Origin: Pseudomonadota bacterium | GTDB lineage: Bacteria > Pseudomonadota > Alphaproteobacteria > Rhizobiales > Rhizobiaceae | Assembly (NCBI GenBank): GCA_023387775.1 | Contig: JAEWHN010000104.1 | Coordinates: 1-6,637 of the forward strand | Direction: 5' to 3' | DNA: 6,637 nt | Part shown: positions 1-6,357 of the stretch, in pieces | Position numbering within the stretch: position 1 is the first letter of the stretch | How the letters are laid out: the number at the start of each line of letters is the position of its first letter | Translations under genes and position numbers: made by a program | Notes under the pieces: model-generated | Told to the model about the DNA's origin: nothing | The model's input: only the letters and a program-made list of their open reading frames with translations | Databases searched by the model: none

Positions 1-37
1 GATCGGTTGCTGTGTGATGTTCGGCCACTGCTGCAAC

Positions 38-160
38 ATGACACGATTTCAGAGCTTGATCGAACTCCATCCATCCGAAACCGGGGCGATCGAGCGGTTC
101 ACCGGCCGGCGGCGTAAGTGGACTGCCGGCGGGAGGGCGCGGATCCCGCATGTAATTTGA
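38..160 (+). pseudogene. possible N-terminal remnant of a Crp/Fnr-type regulator
   Basis: An open frame begins upstream of the window or at ATG 38 (another ATG lies at 17) and ends at TGA 158-160, giving about 40 residues from ATG 38. The peptide contains FQSLIELHPSETGAIERF followed by RRRKWTAG. This has the shape of the first helix and first strand of cyclic-nucleotide-binding-like regulators, where a hydrophobic leader with an acidic helix precedes an R-x-x-W-x-A-G turn. The rest of such a protein (sensor barrel and helix-turn-helix) is absent; the following bases become AT-rich and belong to the next promoter region. No good ribosome binding site is visible before ATG 38. It may instead be a chance open frame in GC-rich DNA or the tail of an upstream gene; another frame is also open from base 1 to a TAA at 115-117. 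The family assignment rests on pattern memory only. Confidence 0.25.
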
Positions 161-161
161 T

Positions 162-190
162 TTGCAATGCAATCTATATTGCGCTAGCAA
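162..190. promoter_or_regulatory. operator-like dyads upstream of and touching the marR start
   Basis: Three related dyads are packed into 29 bases. TTGCA-A-TGCAA (162-172) is a perfect palindrome around one base. GCAAT-ctat-ATTGC (169-182) is a perfect 5-bp dyad. TTGC-GCTA-GCAA (179-190) is a 4-bp dyad whose last base is the A of the ATG at 190. The stretch is AT-rich in an otherwise GC-rich region. MarR-family dimers commonly bind short palindromes of this size between promoter and start codon and repress their own operon. Autoregulation by the downstream gene product is inferred from position. Confidence 0.45.
175..180 (+). promoter_or_regulatory. candidate -10 element (TATATT) for the marR-FUSC operon
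   Basis: TATATT differs at one base from the TATAAT consensus. It lies in the only AT-rich stretch before the regulator gene and inside the operator-like dyads, so a bound repressor would cover it. A start of transcription 6-8 bases downstream would fall within a few bases of ATG 190, giving a leaderless or nearly leaderless mRNA; this fits the lack of a Shine-Dalgarno sequence there. No convincing -35 box is seen at 16-18 bp; TTGATT at 157-162 is too close (12 bp). Confidence 0.3.
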
Positions 191-669
191 TGGGCATGAT
201 CTCCCAGTCTTCCTCCCCTCGTTCCCGTTTCGGGATACGCTTCTCGTTGCTCGCCCGCCGTTGGAGGCGGGCGCTCGATGCCCGGCTGGCGCAGGCCGGG
301 CTGACCGACGCCACCTGGATCCCGCTGGTGCATCTTCAGGAAACTGGCGGCGGCATCACGCAGAAGGAACTGGCACTGCTGGTCGGCGTCGACGGCTCCA
401 GCCTTGTCCGTGTGCTCGACATCCTGTGCCGGCAGGGTCTTGTCGAACGCCGCCCCGATGAAACCGATGGACGTGCCCGGCTCATATGCCTCACTCCCAT
501 GGGCGAGCGACGCGTGGCGGAAATCCGCAAGGAGCTTGCCAGGGGAGAGGAGGAGTTTGTGGCGGATATTCCAGATGCCGAAATCGCCGGGATGCTTGAT
601 CTGTTCGACAGGATCGAGCAGCGCCTGACCGGCGCGGGAGCACCGCCGCGACCGGAGCAGCAGCGATGA
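190..669 (+). CDS. MarR-family transcriptional regulator
   Basis: This 159-residue protein is a typical-length MarR winged helix-turn-helix regulator, a dimeric cytoplasmic DNA-binding protein that usually loosens from DNA when it binds a small aromatic ligand. The order of elements fits: an N-terminal dimerisation helix (about residues 14-36), helix TQKELALLVG (57-66), recognition helix DGSSLVRVLDILCRQGLV (68-85), wing RRPDETDGRARLICLT (87-102), then a long C-terminal helix region to about 150 that completes the dimer interface. The frame is open back to a GTG at 118, but those extra 24 codons run through the promoter-like AT-rich island and add nothing family-like, so ATG 190 (or ATG 196) is preferred. 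Neither has a good ribosome binding site, which suggests leaderless translation. The stop overlaps the next start by four bases, so regulator and exporter are probably translated together and repressed together. The inducer is not evident. Confidence 0.92.
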   Translation: MGMISQSSSPRSRFGIRFSLLARRWRRALDARLAQAGLTDATWIPLVHLQETGGGITQKELALLVGVDGSSLVRVLDILCRQGLVERRPDETDGRARLICLTPMGERRVAEIRKELARGEEEFVADIPDAEIAGMLDLFDRIEQRLTGAGAPPRPEQQR

Positions 670-1823
670 AGGGGCCCGAACAATCCTCCAGCACATCGGC
701 GCCCGAGGCGCGCCTAGCGACACGGCGGATAGACGCAGCGCGCTATCTTTTCCAGCCGCACCACGTCCGCGACAGTCTTGCCCTGGCAACGCAGCCTTCG
801 GTTCGCAACTCGTCGCTGGCCGGCCTGCAAGCGGCGATCGCGGTCGCAATCGCGCTGCCCCTGGTCTATCTCTCGCCATGGCCGCAACTTATCGGCTTTG
901 CCGCTCTTGGTGCGCTGGTGGCCCTCTTCGGTCGCTTCGCGCCCGCGGGGCGTCGCAATCGCATCGTGTTCTTCTGTGCGATCTGGCAGAGCATTGCGGT
1001 GTTCGGCATGTCCATGGCCTCCTGGTTGGGAATGCCAGTCCCGGTTCAGCTCGTGCTTCTGGCATTGTCTTGCGGCATGTTCTTCTTCGTTACCGTCACC
1101 GGCCAGTTCGGAGCGCCTGGAGCACTGATCTTCGTGTTCGCGGTCGGGGCTTCGATGGGGCCGGTCGGCTCGTTTCAGGAGGTCGTGGCGCGCACCGCCG
1201 CCACGGCCGGCGTTGCGGCATTGGCATTGGCGATCTGCGCGCTGACGGAAGTGCTGCGCCATCGGGAAACGGCGGAGCGCTCCTTTCCCGCCGAGCCGCT
1301 GCAGCCGTCCAGTCATCGATTGACCGCTGCGGCGCGCATAGCCATTGGTTGCGCAATCGCGGCCTTTTCCAGCCATGCCGCCGGAATTCATCATCCCGAC
1401 TGGGCGGCGATGGGAACGCTGGCGGTGATGCAGGGCGCGCACCTCCATATCAGCATGAACCGGGCACTTCAGCGCATGATGGGCACGGTCGTCGGTGCCC
1501 TGCTGGCCTGGCTGATCCTGTCCCAGGATCCGTCAGTCTGGATCATCATCGCAATCCTGGTCGTGCTCCAGTTTGCGACTGAGATCATCATTGGGGCGAA
1601 CTATGGGTTGGGGCAGGTTCTCGTCACGCCCATGGCCCTGTTGATGACCTATCTGGCCGCGCCTCACATGGCCGGCGCGGACATGGTGCCCGAGCGCATA
1701 CTGAACACGGTGCTGGGGGCGTGCATGGGCATTGTGTTCGCCGTCCTCTTTTCAACCCTGGACGACAGGCGGCACCTCGCCCGCCATCATGCCGGGCGGG
1801 GGAGGGCCGGGAAGGGGCCGTGA
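666..1823 (+). CDS. FUSC-family inner-membrane protein, probable aromatic-acid-type exporter
   Basis: The 385-residue protein is built mainly of hydrophobic helices in two halves, which I place at about residues 51-198 (five or six spans) and 220-363 (about six spans), with a hydrophilic N-terminal 47 residues and a basic C-terminal tail. The second half carries the FUSC hallmark: HPDWAAMGTLAVMQ (243-256), then NRALQRMMGTVVGALLAW (265-282), then NYGLGQVLVTP (312-322). FUSC proteins include AaeB-like pumps for hydroxybenzoates and fusaric acid resistance proteins. AaeB-size members are about 650 residues with a cytoplasmic domain; this is a compact form without that domain and without a visible membrane-fusion-protein partner in the window. 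The start ATG overlaps the regulator stop as ATGA, with GGAG at 654-657 eight bases before it. Export function is inferred from family and from the MarR partner; the substrate is unknown. An uncharacterised membrane role other than export cannot be excluded. Confidence 0.88.
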   Translation: MKGPEQSSSTSAPEARLATRRIDAARYLFQPHHVRDSLALATQPSVRNSSLAGLQAAIAVAIALPLVYLSPWPQLIGFAALGALVALFGRFAPAGRRNRIVFFCAIWQSIAVFGMSMASWLGMPVPVQLVLLALSCGMFFFVTVTGQFGAPGALIFVFAVGASMGPVGSFQEVVARTAATAGVAALALAICALTEVLRHRETAERSFPAEPLQPSSHRLTAAARIAIGCAIAAFSSHAAGIHHPDWAAMGTLAVMQGAHLHISMNRALQRMMGTVVGALLAWLILSQDPSVWIIIAILVVLQFATEIIIGANYGLGQVLVTPMALLMTYLAAPHMAGADMVPERILNTVLGACMGIVFAVLFSTLDDRRHLARHHAGRGRAGKGP

Positions 1824-1861
1824 GGTCCATCCAACGCGGACGCGCTGCCCTCGCACCACCG

Positions 1862-1904
1862 GCCCGAAGCGGCCCAGCCGCTCCGGGCCGCGCCCGCTTC
1901 GGGC
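1862..1904. terminator. convergent-gap hairpin, possible bidirectional terminator
   Basis: GCCCGAAGCGG at 1862-1872 pairs perfectly with CCGCTTCGGGC at 1894-1904, an 11-bp stem around a 21-base GC-rich loop that can fold further (GGCCC 1871-1875 with GGGCC 1885-1889 as a competing pairing). It sits between the end of the FUSC gene (1823) and the end of the oppositely oriented PHP gene (1921), where transcripts from both sides must stop. There is no T-run on either side, so it is not a classical intrinsic terminator; it may act with Rho or protect 3' ends. Confidence 0.5.
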
Positions 1905-1920
1905 TGATTGCAGCCGCCGC

Positions 1921-2811
1921 CTACAGGTATTCCGGCTGGCTCCAGGCACGCTTGCCGTCCGCTGCCGTCACCACCAGCCGGCACCAGGAGCCTGCGAATT
2001 TGGAGAGATCCAGCGTGGCGCTGGTGATGCCTTCGCCGTGAACGACTTCCGAGGAGGAGGCGCGGCCGGCCAGGACGATCGAACGCGCCGGCGTGGTCTC
2101 GACATGGAGCTTGTCGTCGCGGATGACCGCCGACAGGATTTCGGGGCCCTGGCTGGCATAGTAATGACCGGCCTTGAGTGCCGCGAGCAGGGCTTCGGGC
2201 GTCAGCTCTTCGGCCTTGACCTGCACCCAGCCGCCGAAGCAGTCATCGGCCTTGAAGTGTGCGTCATCGGCGGCAAAGCCGGTGAGCCTGCGGCCCTCCG
2301 TCAGCAGGTGGTCGAGCATCGCCACCCCGTCGGGGCGCGCCGACAGCATCTCGCAGGTGTGATTGTAGATCTCCACCGCGTGGGCGGCATCGATCGACAG
2401 CCCGTCCTCGGTGCTGAGCCCGTACCATTGCGGGTGCGCAATGCCGACGAAGGCGCCGGCCTCGGCTGCGCGGCGGGCCAACTGCGGGCCGGTCTCGCCG
2501 GCTCCGGTGGCGGGGAAGTCGAGCGGCAGGCCCACGGCCAGTATGTGCCAGAGCTCGCCCAGATGGGTATTGGGCGCGTGCAACTCGGCGCCGATGATGG
2601 TGGTGAAGGTTTCGTCGCGGAACGGACGGGTGTCGGTCAGCGGGAAGTCGAAGCTCTCGAGGAAATGGTCGGTAAGGCAGAGGAAGTCGTACCCGGCCTC
2701 CTTGTAGCGCCGGCAGACTTCCTGCGGCTCCAGCGCACCGTCCGAACGGTTGGAATGGGTGTGCAGATTGCCCCGGTAGAATTTCCCGGGCGCGGCGAAG
2801 GTGGCGAGCAT
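1921..2811 (-). CDS. CehA/McbA-type PHP-domain metallohydrolase
   Basis: The 296-residue protein has the metal-binding set of a PHP (polymerase and histidinol phosphatase) domain: NLHTH (H17, H19) with SDG (D24), LTDH (D48, H49), GAE (E76), WHILAVG (H89), GIAHP (H126) and DDAH (D183, H185). These residues normally hold two or three divalent metals for hydrolysis of phosphate or carboxylic ester and amide-like bonds. The block GHYYASQGPEI (215-225) followed by a C-terminal beta-rich region is typical of CehA/McbA-type members, some of which hydrolyse carbaryl; most have unknown substrates. No signal peptide is present, so it should act in the cytoplasm. An in-frame ATG at 2826 would add five residues, but AGGAGA at 2816-2821 lies between the two ATGs and is ideally spaced for ATG 2811. 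It follows the fused ATPase gene with an 18-base gap, making it the last gene of the importer operon, and probably processes what is imported. TrpH-like nucleotide phosphoesterase activity is an alternative. Confidence 0.88.
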   Translation of the reverse strand: MLATFAAPGKFYRGNLHTHSNRSDGALEPQEVCRRYKEAGYDFLCLTDHFLESFDFPLTDTRPFRDETFTTIIGAELHAPNTHLGELWHILAVGLPLDFPATGAGETGPQLARRAAEAGAFVGIAHPQWYGLSTEDGLSIDAAHAVEIYNHTCEMLSARPDGVAMLDHLLTEGRRLTGFAADDAHFKADDCFGGWVQVKAEELTPEALLAALKAGHYYASQGPEILSAVIRDDKLHVETTPARSIVLAGRASSSEVVHGEGITSATLDLSKFAGSWCRLVVTAADGKRAWSQPEYL

Positions 2812-2815
2812 GGTG

Positions 2816-2821
2816 TCTCCT
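2816..2821 (-). promoter_or_regulatory. ribosome binding site that fixes the PHP gene start
   Basis: AGGAGA on the minus strand ends four bases before ATG 2811 (spacer CACC). It lies downstream of the alternative ATG at 2826, which has no comparable site. The ATPase stop at 2830-2832 is only nine bases upstream of it, so translational coupling is likely. Confidence 0.75.
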
Positions 2822-2829
2822 GTCATGCG

Positions 2830-4623
2830 TCAGTTCATCAGGACGAAATGGTCGGGCGCTACCTGGTCGTAGACCGGCGCCTCGAAGGCGTGGCTGACCG
2901 GCCGGATGGGTGAGGGCAGCCGGGTCGCCGGCAGCGCGGCGGCGCGGCGCCGGGACGGGTCGGGATAGGGAACCGCCGACAGCAGCGCCCTGGTGTATTC
3001 ATGGTGCGGATCGCTGAAGATGGCTGCCCGCGGGCCGATCTCGACAATCCGCCCCAGGCGCATCACCGCCACGCGGTGGCTCACGCGCTCGACCACCGCC
3101 ATGTCGTGCGAGATGAAGAGGTAGGACAATCCCAGCTCTTCCTGCAGCTCGATCATCAGGTTGACGACCTGCGCCTGGATCGACACGTCCAGCGCCGAAA
3201 CCGGCTCGTCGGCGATGATGATCTTGGGCGACAGCGTCAGCGCCCGAGCGATGCAGAGCCGCTGGCGCTGGCCACCGGAGAATTCGTGCGGATAGCGCTC
3301 CATCTGCTCTTCGGTCAGGCCCACGCGCTGGATCAGCGACAACACGCGATCACGCAGCGCCGAGCCTGTTGCCATGTCGTGGATGAGGAGCGGCTCGGCC
3401 ACCTGCTCGAAGGCGGTCAGGCGCGGGTTGAGAGCCGCATAGGGATCCTGGAAAATGATCTGCATGTCGCGGCGCCTGGCCCGGAGCCGTTCCTTGCCGA
3501 GGGTGAGCAGGTTCTCGCCGTCGAGCTCGACCGCACCCGAAGTGGGTTCGACCAGCCGCAGGATCGAGCGGCCCGTGGTGGATTTGCCGCAGCCGGATTC
3601 GCCCACCAGCGCCAGGGTCTCGCCCTTGCCAAGCTCGAACGAGACGCCGTCGACGGCATGCACATTGGCGACATGGCGCTTGAGCGCACCGCTGCGCACC
3701 GGAAAGCGGGTCACCAGGTCGCGCACCGCCAGCAGCGGCTTGCCCGGCTTGGGCGCCGCCGAATCCGGCGTCTCGTCGCCGAATTGGCGCGGCCCGGCGA
3801 AGGGCTTCATGCTGCCCAGCCGCGGCACGGCCGCCAGCAGCCTGCGTGTATAGGGCTCGGCCGGGGAGGCAAACAGCGCCGCCGTGGTGTTCTCCTCCAC
3901 CTTGCGGCCGCGATGCATCACCACCACCCGGTCGGCGGTCTCGGCGACCACTCCCATGTCGTGGGTGATGAACAGCACCGCCATGTCCGATTCGGCCGTC
4001 AGCTCGCGCAACAGGTCGAGGATCTGCGCCTGGATGGTGACGTCCAGGGCGGTGGTCGGCTCGTCGGCGATCAGCAGGCGCGGCTCGCAGGCCAGCGCCA
4101 TGGCGATGACGACGCGCTGGCGCATGCCGCCCGAGAGCTCGTGAGGATATTGTGCGAACCGCCGCTCAGGCTCCGCGATGCGCACCCGCCGCAACAGGTC
4201 GACCGCCTTGCGGTCAGCCTCGGCGGCATCGAGCCGGCGGTGCTGGCGGATGACCTCGGCGATCTGCTCGCCGACGGTGAACACCGGGTTGAGGCTGGTC
4301 ATCGGCTCCTGGAAGACCATCGCGATCTCGTCGCCACGCAGCTGCTGCATGGCCTTCTCGGAAAGCTGCGTCAGGTCGCAGCCGGTTCCGTCGCGGCGCT
4401 GGAAGCGGATGGCGCCGGCGTCGATGTGCCCGCCATTGAAGGCGGTCAGGCCGAGAATGGACATCGCCGTCACCGACTTTCCCGAGCCGGATTCGCCGAC
4501 GATGGCGACGCATTCGCCCGCCGCAATGGCGAAGGAAAGGTCATCGACGGCAACGAATTGGCCGCGCTCGGTCGCAAAGCTGATGCGCAGGTTCTCGACG
4601 CTGAGCAGCATGGGAGCGGTCAT
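2830..4623 (-). CDS. fused dual-domain ABC transporter ATPase (peptide/nickel/opine type)
   Basis: This 597-residue protein carries two complete ATPase modules, equivalent to DppD and DppF joined in one chain as in GsiA and YejF. Module 1: Walker A GESGSGKS (43-50), Q-loop Q105, signature LSGGM (163-167), Walker B LLIADEP (183-189) and switch histidine H221. Module 2: Walker A GESGCGKS (341-348), Q392, signature FSGGQ (448-452), Walker B IIIADEP (468-474) and H506. Each is followed by the short oligopeptide-transporter C-terminal motif (PYTRRLLAAVP near 257-267, EYTRALLSAVP near 542-552). All catalytic residues are intact. It sits on the cytoplasmic face of the inner membrane and drives import through two permeases, of which one is partly visible here. 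Start ATG 4623 is supported by GAGGAA at 4630-4635, six bases upstream. It lies 69 bases after the binding-protein gene, with a strong hairpin between, and 18 bases before the PHP gene. The transported substrate is not predictable from ATPase sequence. Confidence 0.97.
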   Translation of the reverse strand: MTAPMLLSVENLRISFATERGQFVAVDDLSFAIAAGECVAIVGESGSGKSVTAMSILGLTAFNGGHIDAGAIRFQRRDGTGCDLTQLSEKAMQQLRGDEIAMVFQEPMTSLNPVFTVGEQIAEVIRQHRRLDAAEADRKAVDLLRRVRIAEPERRFAQYPHELSGGMRQRVVIAMALACEPRLLIADEPTTALDVTIQAQILDLLRELTAESDMAVLFITHDMGVVAETADRVVVMHRGRKVEENTTAALFASPAEPYTRRLLAAVPRLGSMKPFAGPRQFGDETPDSAAPKPGKPLLAVRDLVTRFPVRSGALKRHVANVHAVDGVSFELGKGETLALVGESGCGKSTTGRSILRLVEPTSGAVELDGENLLTLGKERLRARRRDMQIIFQDPYAALNPRLTAFEQVAEPLLIHDMATGSALRDRVLSLIQRVGLTEEQMERYPHEFSGGQRQRLCIARALTLSPKIIIADEPVSALDVSIQAQVVNLMIELQEELGLSYLFISHDMAVVERVSHRVAVMRLGRIVEIGPRAAIFSDPHHEYTRALLSAVPYPDPSRRRAAALPATRLPSPIRPVSHAFEAPVYDQVAPDHFVLMN

Positions 4624-4652
4624 GGCAGGTTCCTCGGGGGGGCGGACAAGGG

Positions 4653-4684
4653 TAGCCGCCGGCGAGTGAGCTCGCCGGCGGCTA
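4653..4684 (-). promoter_or_regulatory. perfect 14-bp intercistronic hairpin after the binding-protein gene
   Basis: TAGCCGCCGGCGAG (4653-4666) and CTCGCCGGCGGCTA (4671-4684) are perfect inverted repeats around a four-base loop. In the transcript this stem begins eight bases after the binding-protein stop codon and ends 29 bases before the ATPase start. It is followed by a C-rich stretch rather than a T-run, so partial attenuation or protection of the upstream mRNA from 3' exonucleases is more likely than full termination. Such stems are common between binding-protein and ATPase genes, where more of the former is needed. Confidence 0.7.
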
Positions 4685-4692
4685 ATGCTGGA

Positions 4693-6246
4693 TCACTTGT
4701 TGACGGTGACGTTGCCGGCGCGGAAATCGAGCACGTAGGGGATGTGGCCCGGAAGCGGTTTCCACTCGACGTTCTTGCTCAGGCCGTAGGACTCGTAGGG
4801 CTGGTAAAGCAGCACGAACGGCGCCTCTTCCTTCACATATTCCATGATCTCGGCATAGGCGGCCTTGCGTTCCGCGACGTCGGTCGAATAGCGGAAGCGC
4901 TCCCACATCGCGGTGTACTCTTCGCTCGGCTTCCACGAACCGCTGGTGATGCGGGCGCCGGTCGGGCTCCACATGGTGCCGTAGGAACCGGCCGGGTCGG
5001 CGAAGTACATCGGGTTCGACCAGTTGCGGGTTTCCATGTCGGCGTCGTTGCCGGTCCACTTCGGATCGACGTTGAGGTTCAGCTCGACGCCGATGGCACC
5101 CCACATCTCCTTGATCGCCTGGGCGGCGAGCAGGCCGTTGGTGTAGTAGACCGCGTCGGTGTCGAAGCGGATCGGCTTGCCGTCGTAGTTCGACTCGGCG
5201 AGCAGGGCCTTGGCCTTCTCCAGGTCGTACTCGAAGGTCTTCAGCTCGGGCATGAAGAGCTCGCCATACTGCGGATAGGTATGGGTCGAGGGCACAACCG
5301 CCTTGCCCAGCCACAGCGACTCGTTGAGCAGGTCGCGGTCGATGGCGCGGCTCAGCGCCTGGCGCAGCTTCTTGTCGGCCAGGCGCGGGTTCTCGGTGTT
5401 GAAGAACACCAGGTGGAACAGCGGGGTGACATTTCCTTCGATCTTGAGAGCCGGATTGGACTCGATGGTGGCGAGCTGGTCTGGCGGCACGTTGGTGATG
5501 ATGTCGACTTCGCCATTGGCCAGCGCCGTCATGCGCGTGGCCATTTCGGCGATGCGGCGCACTTCGACGCGGTCGAGCGGGGCGGCTTCGCCAAAGTGCT
5601 CGGCGAACTTCTCGTAGACGACGGTCTCGCCCGGCTGGAACGCGGTGATGCGGTAGGGCCCGGTGCCGACCGGCTTCAGGCCGAAGGCCTCGTAGTCGGA
5701 TACTTCGGCCACCTGCGGATCACCGGTCAGGCCCATCACATAGGCCTTCGGGACGATGTAGCCCTGCTGCGCGTTGAGAAGGGTCTCGAACAGCGGCTCC
5801 GGCTTGAAGGTGGTGAAGCGCACGGTGTGGGCGTCGATGGCCTCGACCTTCTCGAAGTTGGAGAAGAACTGCTTCTTGATCGAGCCGAATTCCGGCGTGA
5901 CTTCGTCGATGATGCGCTGGAAGGAGAACACCACGTCATCGGCAGTCATGGTGCTGCCGTCGTGGAACTTCACGCCCTCGCGCAGCGTGACCACCATCTC
6001 GGTGGGAGAGGTCTGCTCCCACTTGGTGGCGAGGCCCGGCGAGAAGGACGGGGTGGCCTTCGTGTAGTCTTTCTGGATCAGCGGGTCGAAGGCGTTGACC
6101 TGCACCTGCGAGCCGGAGTTGGAGTGATCCTTGCCCGGATCAATGTAGGCAGGCAGGTTCTGCGTGGCCACGACCAGTTCCGTGGCCATGGCGGAGGTCG
6201 TCGTCAGCAGCGCTGCCGAAAGCAGCAAAAGCAATTTCGATTTCAT
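4693..6246 (-). CDS. ABC transporter periplasmic solute-binding protein, family 5 (SBP_bac_5)
   Basis: The 517-residue precursor has a Sec signal peptide: KSK at the start, a leucine/alanine core (about 5-14), and SAMA just before a likely cleavage after A21. There is no lipobox cysteine, so the mature protein should be free in the periplasm. Family-5 landmarks are present: LREGVKFHDG (88-97) with TADDVVFSFQR (101-111), PVGTGPYRI (192-200) and LRQALSRAIDRDLL (294-307). Members bind di- and oligopeptides, opines, nickel, glutathione, sugars or other organic solutes, so the ligand is open. Length is normal for the family. Start ATG 6246 is preceded by AGGA eight bases upstream. It lies after the permease gene and before the fused ATPase, so the gene order is permease, binding protein, ATPase, hydrolase, unlike the more common binding-protein-first order. 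It is flanked on both sides by hairpins that may raise its transcript level. Confidence 0.96.
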   Translation of the reverse strand: MKSKLLLLLSAALLTTTSAMATELVVATQNLPAYIDPGKDHSNSGSQVQVNAFDPLIQKDYTKATPSFSPGLATKWEQTSPTEMVVTLREGVKFHDGSTMTADDVVFSFQRIIDEVTPEFGSIKKQFFSNFEKVEAIDAHTVRFTTFKPEPLFETLLNAQQGYIVPKAYVMGLTGDPQVAEVSDYEAFGLKPVGTGPYRITAFQPGETVVYEKFAEHFGEAAPLDRVEVRRIAEMATRMTALANGEVDIITNVPPDQLATIESNPALKIEGNVTPLFHLVFFNTENPRLADKKLRQALSRAIDRDLLNESLWLGKAVVPSTHTYPQYGELFMPELKTFEYDLEKAKALLAESNYDGKPIRFDTDAVYYTNGLLAAQAIKEMWGAIGVELNLNVDPKWTGNDADMETRNWSNPMYFADPAGSYGTMWSPTGARITSGSWKPSEEYTAMWERFRYSTDVAERKAAYAEIMEYVKEEAPFVLLYQPYESYGLSKNVEWKPLPGHIPYVLDFRAGNVTVNK

Positions 6247-6282
6247 GTCAGAGGTCCTGTTCTAGGGTGAAGTCATCCCGTC

Positions 6283-6307
6283 CGGCCGGGAGGGAGGACC
6301 CCGGCCG
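6283..6307 (-). promoter_or_regulatory. GC-rich hairpin upstream of the binding-protein gene
   Basis: CGGCCGGG (6283-6290) pairs with CCCGGCCG (6300-6307) around a nine-base loop. It lies in the 111-base gap between the permease stop and the binding-protein start, 37 bases or so before the ATG, leaving the AGGA site free. It could be a 5' stabilising or processing structure of the binding-protein message. Confidence 0.5.
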
Positions 6308-6333
6308 AGGCTGGATAGGTGGAACTTGGGGAG

Positions 6334-6353
6334 CCGGCGGCCGGAGCCGCCGG
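6334..6353 (-). promoter_or_regulatory. GC-rich hairpin just after the permease stop
   Basis: CCGGCGGC (6334-6341) and GCCGCCGG (6346-6353) form a perfect 8-bp stem with a four-base loop, starting four bases after the permease stop codon in the transcript. No T-run follows. It may attenuate transcription or mark an RNA processing point between permease and binding-protein cistrons. Confidence 0.5.
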
Positions 6354-6357
6354 GGCG

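Noticed and set aside
1..83. A possible divergent minus-strand gene start running off the left edge
   Set aside because: An ATG at about 73-75 on the minus strand opens to the edge, but the peptide is serine-rich without a recognisable pattern and there is no ribosome binding site, so it cannot be supported.
184..879. A 231-codon minus-strand frame opposite the MarR gene
   Set aside because: Antisense shadow of a well-supported MarR gene; no family-like motif and it would run across the operon junction.
1780..1800. Short CCCGCC/GGCGGG dyad near the FUSC 3' end
   Set aside because: Six-base GC dyads are expected by chance in this composition and it lies inside coding sequence.
1732..2913. 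A 393-codon + strand frame crossing the convergent gap and the PHP gene
   Set aside because: It overlaps the FUSC 3' end out of frame and is antisense to the PHP gene with its complete metal-binding motifs; no domain is seen in its translation.
2830..4623. Repeated segments within the ATPase gene
   Set aside because: The internal similarity reflects the two homologous ATPase modules of the family and is not a recent duplication or repeat element.
3001..6270. A 1089-codon open frame on the + strand opposite the ATPase and binding-protein genes
   Set aside because: It is antisense to two clear, intact transporter genes. Its translation is low-complexity, rich in R, H, G, L, D and Q with no recognisable domain, as expected when GC-rich codon bias removes stops on the opposite strand.
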